Shown: piece by piece, positions 17,328 to 24,373 of the stretch | Layout of the letters: each line of letters begins with the position of its first letter | How positions within the stretch are numbered: position 1 is the first letter of the stretch | Source of the DNA: Erythrobacter donghaensis | GTDB lineage: Bacteria > Pseudomonadota > Alphaproteobacteria > Sphingomonadales > Sphingomonadaceae | Reading direction: 5' to 3' | Length of the DNA: 29,546 bases | Assembly (NCBI RefSeq): GCF_001557325.1 | Contig: NZ_LSJS01000079.1 | Span: forward strand, 1 to 29,546 | Program-made: the position numbers and the translations under genes | Notes under the pieces: generated by a model | Seen by the model: only the letters and a program-made list of their open reading frames with translations | The model's database searches: none | What the model was told of the DNA's origin: nothing

Positions 17328-17996
17328 TTACCCGTCCAGCAGCGCGTAATGCGGCGGCGGTTTGATCACGTCCATCCGCTCGGTCAGGAGGGGCCGGAAG
17401 CTCGGGCGGCTCTTGAATACGGCATACCAGCCGCGCGACTGCTCGTGGCCCTCCCAGTCGATCCCGCCGAGGTAGTCCGCGACCGAGATCTGCGCCGCGG
17501 CGGCCAGATCGGCAAGGCTCATGGTCGATCCCGCCACCCACGGGCGGTTGTCGATCAGCCAATCGAGATAGTCGAGATGCCCGTGCGCCATCTTCATCGC
17601 CTCGCGCAGCGCACGGCTGTCGGGCGGCAGGCGCAGGATGCGCTTCTTCATGCGCTCGGACAGCAGCGGCGCGGTGACGTCGGCGTAGAAGTTCTCGTCG
17701 AACAGCGCCACCAGCCGACGGATCTCGGCGCGCTGCGTGGCGGTGCCGTTGATCATCGGCGCGCGCTCCACCGTCTCCTCGAAATACTCCGCGATCGCCC
17801 GGCTGTCGGGGATGACGATGCCGCGCTCCTTGTCGGCGATCACCGGGGTGCGGCCGGCCGGGTTCAGATTGAAGAACAGGTCGGAGGCGGACCAGGGGTC
17901 TTCGCGCACCAGATCGAAGGGGATGTTCTTCTCGCTCAGGAGCAGCCGGATCTTGCGGCTGAAGGGGCACAGCGGGAATTGGTACAGCAGCCACAT
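17328..17996 (-). CDS. Glutathione S-transferase-fold protein, FzlA-like
   Basis: 222 residues. An N-terminal thioredoxin-like GST domain (FPLCPFSRKIRLLL, LNPAGRTPVI, then DSRAIAEYFEE) and an all-helical C-terminal domain (WVAGSTMSLADLAAAAQIS). The segment YLGGIDW and the tail KSRPSFRPLLTERMD...HYALLD closely resemble FzlA, a GST homologue that binds FtsZ and governs constriction in Caulobacter. This protein has a Cys at residue 10 in CPFS, the catalytic place of cysteine-type GSTs and glutaredoxins, so redox chemistry is possible. Start at 17996 is preferred (GGAAAAG upstream, family N-terminus); an ATG at 18011 would add five residues. Role in division is inferred from resemblance only. Confidence 0.75.
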   Translation of the reverse strand: MWLLYQFPLCPFSRKIRLLLSEKNIPFDLVREDPWSASDLFFNLNPAGRTPVIADKERGIVIPDSRAIAEYFEETVERAPMINGTATQRAEIRRLVALFDENFYADVTAPLLSERMKKRILRLPPDSRALREAMKMAHGHLDYLDWLIDNRPWVAGSTMSLADLAAAAQISVADYLGGIDWEGHEQSRGWYAVFKSRPSFRPLLTERMDVIKPPPHYALLDG

Positions 17997-18074
17997 GACA
18001 GGCTTTTCCATGCCTTGTTTGCGGGCCCGAATCCAGCACCGGGCGCAGCACCCGCGGGGGATATGTCCGCTGCC

Positions 18075-18473
18075 TTACAGGCCTGCGGCGGTTTTCATCA
18101 AGGTGCAAGCGGGCATGATCGCCCTGACCCGCTCCGCGCCGCCTTCGCCCTCGTTGTCGTCGGCGGCGCGGGTGGAGAGCGCGATGATGTCCTCGCGCCC
18201 CAGGCCCGTGTCCTCCATCAGCTTGGCCATCACCCGCACGAAGAACTCGCGCCCGCCCGATGCCGCGATGTCGGGGTACTCGCTCCCGCGCGCATCGCCC
18301 GCCTTCTGCCAGCGGCTGACCGTGGCAAAGGCGACCGCGCAGCGGGCTGCTGCGGCCTGCTCGAGCGGGAGCGCGTCGAGGGTGACGATCGCGTTCGCCC
18401 CGGGGGCGGCGGGAGCGGGGCTTTCGGGCGCGGCCTGGGCAGCGAGCAGGGCGACGACAAGGGAGGTGAACAT
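18075..18473 (-). CDS. Small exported protein of unknown function
   Basis: 132 residues. I do not recognise the family. The first ~15 residues (MFTSLVVALLAAQAA) look like a short signal peptide, followed by a Pro/Ala-rich linker to about 27. The mature part has two cysteines, Cys45 and Cys123, which could pair in the periplasm, and a central REFFVRVMAKLMEDTGLGRED helix-rich stretch. ATG at 18473 is used because it begins the signal peptide; GTG 18491 or TTG 18494 are possible starts a few codons earlier. Composition is like a real gene rather than a shadow. It is divergent from the VOC gene and upstream of fzlA with about 80 bases between. Confidence 0.65.
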   Translation of the reverse strand: MFTSLVVALLAAQAAPESPAPAAPGANAIVTLDALPLEQAAAARCAVAFATVSRWQKAGDARGSEYPDIAASGGREFFVRVMAKLMEDTGLGREDIIALSTRAADDNEGEGGAERVRAIMPACTLMKTAAGL

Positions 18474-18522
18474 GGCCTTGTCTATGCTCACCAAGATGAA
18501 CCCGTGGCTACAGAAATCTGCA

Positions 18523-18551
18523 TTGCGAGCCGCCAGAATCCGTCCTAATCC
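18523..18551 (+). promoter_or_regulatory. Possible promoter of the VOC gene
   Basis: TTGCGA (18523-18528), a 17-base spacer and TAATCC (18546-18551), about 33 bases before the VOC start. The -10 match is poor. Low confidence. Confidence 0.22.
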
Positions 18552-18583
18552 GCAACCCGTCTTGATAGAGGAGAGGCATTTCC

Positions 18584-18976
18584 ATGTTCAGCCACGTGAT
18601 GCTCGGCACGAGCGATTTCGACCGTGCGAAGGAATTCTACGACACGGTGCTCGCAACGCTCGGTGCGGGGCCGGGCAACATCAACGCGGCCTCGACCGGC
18701 CACCGCCGCGCGTTCTGGTTCCACAATGGCGGGATCTTCGCGATCAGCGAGCCGATCAACGGCGCGCCTGCGACTTGCGCCAACGGCGCGACCATCGGCT
18801 TTGCCTGCAACAGCCTCGAGCAGGTGCAGGCCTTCCACGATGCGGCCGTGGCCGCCGGCGGCAAGTCGATTGAAGACCCCCCGGGCCCGCGCACCGGCGC
18901 GATGGGCACGCTGAACCTGGGCTATGTGCTCGATCTCGACGGCCACAAGCTGTGCATGCTGCACAGGGCCGGTTGA
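18584..18976 (+). CDS. VOC-superfamily (glyoxalase/dioxygenase-like) protein
   Basis: 130 residues in one vicinal-oxygen-chelate domain: the opening SHVMLGTSDFDRAKEFYD strand-helix with His4, a middle FAISEP with Glu56, and the closing GYVLDLDGHKLCMLH strand. His4 and Glu56 are in the positions that usually bind metal, and the C-terminal strand offers further ligands. The substrate cannot be named; relatives include glyoxalases, fosfomycin-resistance proteins and many unassigned proteins. ATG at 18584 has GGAGAGG 7-8 bases before it. Its stop abuts the metW stop on the other strand with no base between. Confidence 0.88.
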   Translation: MFSHVMLGTSDFDRAKEFYDTVLATLGAGPGNINAASTGHRRAFWFHNGGIFAISEPINGAPATCANGATIGFACNSLEQVQAFHDAAVAAGGKSIEDPPGPRTGAMGTLNLGYVLDLDGHKLCMLHRAG

Positions 18977-19564
18977 TCACCGACTGAGTTCGAAGACCGC
19001 GAATTCGGCGCGCCAGTTAGCCGCTGGCGCGCCGATCTGTTTCTCGTTGGAGAAGAACCACGCGCGTTCGATCCGCGCGCCCTTCAGCTTCGCCAGATCG
19101 CGGAAATCCTCCACGGTGACGTGGTGGATGTTCTGCGTCTCGTACCAGCTCACCGGCAGCGCGCGGGTGACCGGCATCCGCCCCCCGAACATCAGCGCCG
19201 CGCGGGTACGCCAGTGGGCGAAGTTGGGGAAGGAGACGAAGGCCCGCCGGCCGACGCGCAGCAGCTCGTCGAGCATCAGGTCGGGCCGCGTCGCGGTCTG
19301 CAGCGTCTGGCTGAGGATCGCGTAATCGAAGGCCTTGTCGGGATAGTTGGCGAGGTCGAGATTGGCATCGCCCTGCACCACCGAAAGGCCCCGCGCCACG
19401 CAGCGTTCGACCAGCGCGCCGTCGAGCTCCATCCCGCGCGCATCGCACCCGCTCGCGCTTTCGAGCACCGCCATCAGCGCGCCATCCCCGCAGCCGATGT
19501 CGAGCACCCGGCTGCCGGGCGCGACATGCGCGGCGATCGCGGCGAGGTCGGGGCGCAAGCTCAT
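18977..19564 (-). CDS. metW: MetW, methionine biosynthesis methyltransferase-like protein
   Basis: 195 residues with a class I SAM-binding fold: [15 protein letters not shown] at about 20-34, the [11 protein letters not shown] acidic strand end, and [10 protein letters not shown]. The block [21 protein letters not shown] and the later [16 protein letters not shown] are typical of MetW. MetW is found paired with MetX and reported to be needed for full homoserine acyltransferase activity in some Proteobacteria; its own methyl acceptor is not established. The ATG overlaps the metX stop by 4 bases (ATGA), so translation is coupled. Confidence 0.95.
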   Translation of the reverse strand: MSLRPDLAAIAAHVAPGSRVLDIGCGDGALMAVLESASGCDARGMELDGALVERCVARGLSVVQGDANLDLANYPDKAFDYAILSQTLQTATRPDLMLDELLRVGRRAFVSFPNFAHWRTRAALMFGGRMPVTRALPVSWYETQNIHHVTVEDFRDLAKLKGARIERAWFFSNEKQIGAPAANWRAEFAVFELSR

Positions 19565-20661
19565 TCGACGAAGCCCTTCACCACCCGGTCGAGCTGGTCG
19601 TGCTCGAGCAGGAAGCTGTCATGCCCGTGCGGGGCGGAGAGTTCGACGAAGCTGACCTTCGCCCCGGCCGCGTTCAGCGCATGGACCACGTGGCGGCTTT
19701 CGGCGGTGGGGTAGAGCCAGTCGGTATCGAAGCTGACGATGCAGAAGCGCGCCTGCGTGCCCGCGAAGGCATCGGCGAGCTTGCCGCCGTGCTCCTCGGC
19801 GATATCGAAATAGTCCATCGCGCGGGTGATGTAGAGGTAGCTGTTCGCGTCGAAGCGGCGGGTGAAGCCGCTGCCCTGGTAGCGCAGGTAGCTCTCCACC
19901 TGGAACTCGGCGTCGAAGTTGAAGCCCTTGGCCTCGCGGTCCTGCAGGCGGCGGCCGAATTTCTCGGTCAGCCCTGCTTCGGAGAGGTAGGTGATATGCG
20001 CCGCCATCCGCGCCACGGCGAGGCCGTTGTCGGGCTTGGCGTCGCTGGCGTAGTAATCGCCCTCGGCCCACGCCGGGTCGGCCATGATCGCCTGCCGCCC
20101 GACCTCGTGGAAGGCGATGTTCTGCGCCGAGTGGCGCGCGGTGGAGGCGATCACCAGCACGCGGGCGGCGCGCTCGGGCCAGTTGGCGGCAAGGCTGAGC
20201 GCCTGCATCCCGCCCATCGACCCGCCGACCACCGCATGCAGCCGCGCGATGCCGAGGCCGTCCAGCAGCGCGACCAGCCCTCTCACCATGTCGCGGATGG
20301 TGATGACGGGAAAGCGCATCGCGTAAGGCGCGCCATCGGGCGCGAGGCTGGCAGGGCCGCTCGATCCCATGCAGCTGCCGATCACGTTGGCGCAGATCAC
20401 GAAGTGGCGGCTCGTGTCGATCGGCTTGGAGGGGCCGACCATCCGCTCCCACCAGCCGGGCTTGCCGGTGATCGGGTGGGGGCTGGCCAGATATTGGTCG
20501 CCGGTCAGAGCATGGCACACCAGCACCGCGTTGGACTTGTCCGGCGCCAGCGTCCCGTAGGTCTCGTAGGCGATCTCGCAGCCTTCGAGCACCTGCCCGC
20601 TGTCGAGCGGCAGGGGGTGGGGGATGCGGTAGACCGGGGAGACAGGCGGCGCGGCGTTCAT
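19561..20661 (-). CDS. metX: Homoserine O-acyltransferase MetX
   Basis: 366 residues, alpha/beta-hydrolase fold. Activates homoserine for methionine synthesis by moving an acyl group from CoA. Nucleophile Ser148 in GGSMGGMQ, acid Asp314 in FDTDWLYP, and His347 in APHGHDSF. Conserved [14 protein letters not shown] and the [15 protein letters not shown] block also fit. Acetyl- or succinyl-CoA use cannot be told by eye; MetX enzymes that occur with MetW are often succinyl-type. Start at 20661 (MNAAPP) is preferred over 20715, which lacks family support. First gene of metX-metW, divergent from hisC with 109 bases between. I looked for a SAM-II riboswitch in that gap and saw none. Confidence 0.95.
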   Translation of the reverse strand: MNAAPPVSPVYRIPHPLPLDSGQVLEGCEIAYETYGTLAPDKSNAVLVCHALTGDQYLASPHPITGKPGWWERMVGPSKPIDTSRHFVICANVIGSCMGSSGPASLAPDGAPYAMRFPVITIRDMVRGLVALLDGLGIARLHAVVGGSMGGMQALSLAANWPERAARVLVIASTARHSAQNIAFHEVGRQAIMADPAWAEGDYYASDAKPDNGLAVARMAAHITYLSEAGLTEKFGRRLQDREAKGFNFDAEFQVESYLRYQGSGFTRRFDANSYLYITRAMDYFDIAEEHGGKLADAFAGTQARFCIVSFDTDWLYPTAESRHVVHALNAAGAKVSFVELSAPHGHDSFLLEHDQLDRVVKGFVE

Positions 20662-20770
20662 GGGCCGAGCGGATTGGGGGAGCCCCCCGCCCGTGTCAAT
20701 CGGCACGGCGGGCACCCCCTTCGTTTTCGCGCTGTATTCGGCAAGCCAAACTGGCTATCGCGGCGCTCCC

Positions 20771-21868
20771 ATGTCCAGACCTGAACCCAAGCCCTGGATC
20801 GCCGAGATCCACGCCTATGTCCCCGGAAAGTCCAAGTCGGCTTCGGGCAAGCCGCTGGTCAAGCTGTCCGCGAACGAGAACCCGCTGGGCTCGAGCCCCG
20901 CAGCGCTGGCTGCGTTGCGCGCGGGTCATGTGGCGGCCGACTACCCCGATCCCGACGCGCGGGCCCTGCGCGAGGCGATCGCCGAGGTTCACGGTCTCGA
21001 CCCCGCGCTGATCGTCTGCGGCACCGGCTCGGGCGAGCTGCTGCACTGCGCGGTGCAGGCGCTCGCCGGGCCAGGGGACGAGGTGGTATGCTCGCGCTAC
21101 TCCTTCTCGCTCTACCCGCTGCTCGCGCAGAAGGTGGGGGCCACCCCCGTCTTCGCCGCACCCGAGGAGCACGCCGCGAGCGTCGACAACCTCCTTGCCG
21201 CGATCACCGGACAAACCAGAGTGGTGCTGCTCGACAATCCCAACAACCCGGTTGGCACCTTCCTGCCCCCTGCCGAGGTCGCCCGCCTCCACGCCGCCCT
21301 GCCCGCAGACGTGCTGCTGGTCATCGACGAGGCCTATGCCGAGTACGTCGATCCCGCCTTTCAGAGCACGGCCTTCGCCCTGGCGGCCAGGCACGAGAAC
21401 GTGCTGGTCAGCCGCACCTTCTCCAAGGCCTATGGCCTCGCCTCCGAGCGGGTCGGCTGGGTCACGGGCTCGGCGCACCTCGTCGACCTCGTCAACCGTA
21501 TGCGGGGGGCGTTCAACGTGTCCGTGAGCGGCCAGAAGGCCGCCCTCGCCGCGCTCGGCGACCAGGCCTTCGTCGCCGCCGCCCGCGAGCACAACACCCG
21601 CGAGCGCACCCGGCTGGCCGACGCCATAGCCGCCCTCGGCAACCACGGCATCTGGGCCAGCCCGAGCGAAGCCAACTTCCTCCTCGTCCACTTCGAGGGC
21701 GTCGTCACCGCCGCCGCTGCGCTCGAGGCGCTGGCCGAGGCGGGATACGCGGTGCGCCACCTGCCATCGCAGGGGCTTCCGAACGCGCTGCGCATCACCA
21801 TCGGCACCGCGCAAGCGACCACCGACGTGATCGCCACGCTTCGGCGGCTGTGCGGGGAGGCGGGATGA
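20771..21868 (+). CDS. hisC: Histidinol-phosphate aminotransferase HisC (possibly also aromatic)
   Basis: 365 residues, fold type I PLP aminotransferase. Landmarks: LSANENPLGSSP at 32-43, DNPNNPVGTF with the NNP-x-G loop at 157-162, DEAYAEY with Asp186, and the PLP Lys219 in SRTFSKAYGLASERVGW. Makes histidinol phosphate in histidine synthesis. Because it overlaps tyrC by ATGA, it may also transaminate prephenate or aromatic keto acids, as known for the broad-specificity enzyme linked to tyrC in the related Zymomonas mobilis. ATG at 20771 gives the family N-terminus. Confidence 0.93.
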   Translation: MSRPEPKPWIAEIHAYVPGKSKSASGKPLVKLSANENPLGSSPAALAALRAGHVAADYPDPDARALREAIAEVHGLDPALIVCGTGSGELLHCAVQALAGPGDEVVCSRYSFSLYPLLAQKVGATPVFAAPEEHAASVDNLLAAITGQTRVVLLDNPNNPVGTFLPPAEVARLHAALPADVLLVIDEAYAEYVDPAFQSTAFALAARHENVLVSRTFSKAYGLASERVGWVTGSAHLVDLVNRMRGAFNVSVSGQKAALAALGDQAFVAAAREHNTRERTRLADAIAALGNHGIWASPSEANFLLVHFEGVVTAAAALEALAEAGYAVRHLPSQGLPNALRITIGTAQATTDVIATLRRLCGEAG

Positions 21869-22767
21869 CCGTCCGCTCGCTCGCCATCATCGGCCTTGGC
21901 CTGCTCGGCGGGTCGATCGGGCTCGCCGTCAAGGCGCGGGGGCTTGCCGTCACCACCACCGGCTGGGACCGCGACCCCGCTGTACGCGCCCGAGCGGCGG
22001 AGCGGGGCCTCGCAGACACCATCGCCGATAGCCCCGAGACCGCCGTCGCCGGGGCCGACCTCGTGATCCTCTGCGTCCCCGTCGGCGCGATGGGCGAGGC
22101 GGCGCGCGCCATCGCCCCCGGCCTTGCCCCCCACGCCATCGTCAGCGACGTCGGCTCGTCCAAGGCCGCGGTCGCCGAGGCGCTGGCCGGGGCGCTCCCG
22201 GGGGCCACCATTATCCCCGCACACCCCGTCGCGGGGACCGAGCAGAGCGGGCCGGACGCGGGCTTCGCCACTCTCTTCGCCGGGCGCTGGTGCATCATCA
22301 CGCCCCCCGAGAGCGCCGACCCGGAAGCGGTCGCGGCGCTTTCGGACTTCTGGACCGCGCTCGGCTCCAAGGTCGAGCTGATGGACGCCACGCATCACGA
22401 CCTCGTCCTCGCGGTCACCAGCCACATCCCGCACCTCATCGCCTACACCATCGTCGGCACCGCGAGCGATCTCGAGAACGTGACCCGGAGCGAGGTCATC
22501 AAGTACTCCGCCGGGGGTTTTCGCGACTTCACCCGCATCGCCGCCTCCGACCCCGTGATGTGGCGCGACGTGTTCCTCGCCAACCGCGGCGCGGTGCTGG
22601 AGATGCTCGGGCGCTTCACCGAGGACCTCACCGCGCTCCAGCGGGCGATCCGCTCGGGCGACGGCGACACCCTCTTCGACCTCTTCACCCGCACCCGCGC
22701 GATCCGCCGCGCGGTGATCGAGCAAGGCCAGGACGACGAGCGCCCGGACTTCGGCCGGGATCACTGA
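21865..22767 (+). CDS. tyrC: Prephenate/cyclohexadienyl dehydrogenase TyrC
   Basis: 300 residues. Oxidative decarboxylation of prephenate or arogenate in tyrosine synthesis. Rossmann loop GLGLLGGSIGL at 10-20 binds NAD(P). The SDVGSSKAA segment and HPVAGTEQSG with catalytic His120 are the family core. The C-terminal half is the helical dimerisation domain (THHDLVLAVTSHIPHLIAY, then FRDFTRIAASDPVMW). No ACT domain is present, so it is probably not feedback inhibited by tyrosine through one. Start overlaps the hisC stop by 4 bases. Confidence 0.94.
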   Translation: MTVRSLAIIGLGLLGGSIGLAVKARGLAVTTTGWDRDPAVRARAAERGLADTIADSPETAVAGADLVILCVPVGAMGEAARAIAPGLAPHAIVSDVGSSKAAVAEALAGALPGATIIPAHPVAGTEQSGPDAGFATLFAGRWCIITPPESADPEAVAALSDFWTALGSKVELMDATHHDLVLAVTSHIPHLIAYTIVGTASDLENVTRSEVIKYSAGGFRDFTRIAASDPVMWRDVFLANRGAVLEMLGRFTEDLTALQRAIRSGDGDTLFDLFTRTRAIRRAVIEQGQDDERPDFGRDH

Positions 22768-22833
22768 GCAGGCAGCCCCGCACGTTCATCCCAGTGCCTG
22801 CACGAGCCCCATGAGCCACTGCACGGACGCAAA

Positions 22834-22853
22834 AGCCACCCCCGCGGGAGGCT
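22834..22853 (-). terminator. Hairpin between tyrC and the DUF1501 gene, probable terminator
   Basis: AGCC-A-CCC (22834-22841) pairs with GGG-A-GGCT (22846-22853) with one A:A mismatch and a 4-base loop. On the minus strand the stem is followed by TTTT, fitting termination after the DUF1501 gene, about 50 bases beyond its stop. On the plus strand a weaker CCTTT follows, so it may also stop tyrC. Confidence 0.5.
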
Positions 22854-22902
22854 CCTTTGACCGGCGGGCCAGGGCTTGGGCGGCGCGGGGCCGCCCCGGA
22901 TC

Positions 22903-24354
22903 CTACCGGTTCGCTGCTGCAGTGGCCGTCGACGCGGGCGCCATGAAGCCGAGGTCGGGCGAGGCGAAGCGCCCGATATTGGGCGCGACCGAGGTCAGTT
23001 CGGACGGGGCGACGCCGAACCACAGGCCAAGCGTCGAGGACAGCTCGTCGACCGAGGTGGTCGGCAGCAGCCGCCCCTGCCCGACCTGGTCATCGCTGGT
23101 CACCGAAACCTGCGGCGCGCGGCCATAGAACCGCCCCCCGCGCACCCCGCCGCCAACGATGAAGTGATGCGCGCCCCAGCCGTGATCCGACCCGTCGCCG
23201 TTCGAGGACAGGGTGCGCCCGAAGTCCGAGGCGGTGAAGGTCGTGACGTTGCTGGCAACGCCCAGTTCCACGGTCGCGCGGTAGAAGGCATCCATCGCGA
23301 AATCGACCTGGGCCAGCAGGGCCTCGTGGGTGCCGATCAGCCCGTCGTGGTTGTCGAACCCGCCGAGCGAGACGAGGAAGACCTGCCGCGTCACCCCGAT
23401 GCGCCCGCGCGCCGCGATCAGTTGGGCCACCACCCGCAGCTGATCGGCCAGCCGGTTACCGGTGCCGAAGCTGGTGTTGATGGTCACGCCGCGCAGCGCG
23501 TCGTTGATGAAGGTGCCGAACTGGATCGAGCGGCCATTGACCTGCGCATAATCGGCGGCGAGCACATTGCCCGCACCGCTGCGCAGGATGGTGTCCAGCG
23601 CCTGCGAGGCGGCAGCGGAATTGAACAGCCGCCCGGTCTGGAGCGGGTTGTAGAGCGTCGCCCCGGAAGACGAGACCTGATAGGGCACCGCGGTCTGGCC
23701 GCTCAGGAACACTGCGTTGCCGGTGGCATTGATCGCGGTGAACATCGCGTTGGTGTTCGAGGTCAGCGCCAGATCGCCCATGCGCCCGCCCCATCCGGTG
23801 CGCGAGCCTTCGGGCTGCGAGCTCTGCCAGGTCGATTGCTGGTCGTTGTGCGAGAACAGTTTGGCGGGGCGCGGTACCACGCCCGCATCGTACTGGGCGC
23901 GGGTCAGCGGCTGGATCAGCGGGCCGACATTGAGCAGCGGGGCCATCGCGCCGGCATCGAACAGCGCCTTCATCCGCGGCATGGTGGGCGCGAGCGCATA
24001 GGTGATGTCGTCGGTCAGCCGCTGGTCCGACGGGGTGGCGAGCACGGTGTTCGCCAGGGCATTGCGGCCAAGGGCAATGCCCGATGCCTCTTCCGAACCC
24101 GCAGTCCCGCGGATCGCGGCATAGCGGGCGTAGTTCGCCGCATCGAAGGGTATGAGCGTGTTGCCGTGATCGTTCCCGCCATAGAGGAACACGCAGACCA
24201 GCGCCTTGTACCCGCCGCTGTTGCTGAAGGCCGCCGCTTCGGCAAGCCCGGCAAGATCCAGCGCGTAGGACGCCGCGCCCCCCATCATCGCCAGCTGTGC
24301 CGACCGCCGCAGGAATGCCCGCCGCTCGATCTCGAGCCCCTTGCCGATAAACAT
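22903..24354 (-). CDS. DUF1501 protein, Tat-exported (COG4102)
   Basis: 483 residues. The N-terminus has a twin-arginine motif, ERRAFLRR at about 10-17, then a hydrophobic stretch (QLAMMGGAASYALDLAGLAEAAA), so it is exported folded by Tat. The DUF1501 domain follows: KALVCVFLYGGNDHGNTL, SHNDQQSTWQ, a VFLVSLGGFDNHDG block and TASDFGRTLSSNGDGSDHGWG. These His/Asp-rich motifs resemble the metal-binding sites of sulfatase/alkaline-phosphatase-like hydrolases, but no activity is established here. ATG at 24354 with a GGGGGA before it. Starts 19 bases after the DUF1800 stop; the pair is common in Proteobacteria and Planctomycetes. Confidence 0.88.
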   Translation of the reverse strand: MFIGKGLEIERRAFLRRSAQLAMMGGAASYALDLAGLAEAAAFSNSGGYKALVCVFLYGGNDHGNTLIPFDAANYARYAAIRGTAGSEEASGIALGRNALANTVLATPSDQRLTDDITYALAPTMPRMKALFDAGAMAPLLNVGPLIQPLTRAQYDAGVVPRPAKLFSHNDQQSTWQSSQPEGSRTGWGGRMGDLALTSNTNAMFTAINATGNAVFLSGQTAVPYQVSSSGATLYNPLQTGRLFNSAAASQALDTILRSGAGNVLAADYAQVNGRSIQFGTFINDALRGVTINTSFGTGNRLADQLRVVAQLIAARGRIGVTRQVFLVSLGGFDNHDGLIGTHEALLAQVDFAMDAFYRATVELGVASNVTTFTASDFGRTLSSNGDGSDHGWGAHHFIVGGGVRGGRFYGRAPQVSVTSDDQVGQGRLLPTTSVDELSSTLGLWFGVAPSELTSVAPNIGRFASPDLGFMAPASTATAAANR

Positions 24355-24373
24355 GTCCGCGTCCCCCGAAGCT

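Noticed and set aside
20662..20770. SAM-II riboswitch upstream of metX
   Set aside because: I looked for its conserved pseudoknot core in the metX leader and did not see it; the gap holds only a GC hairpin and a small AGCCA/TGGCT inverted repeat.
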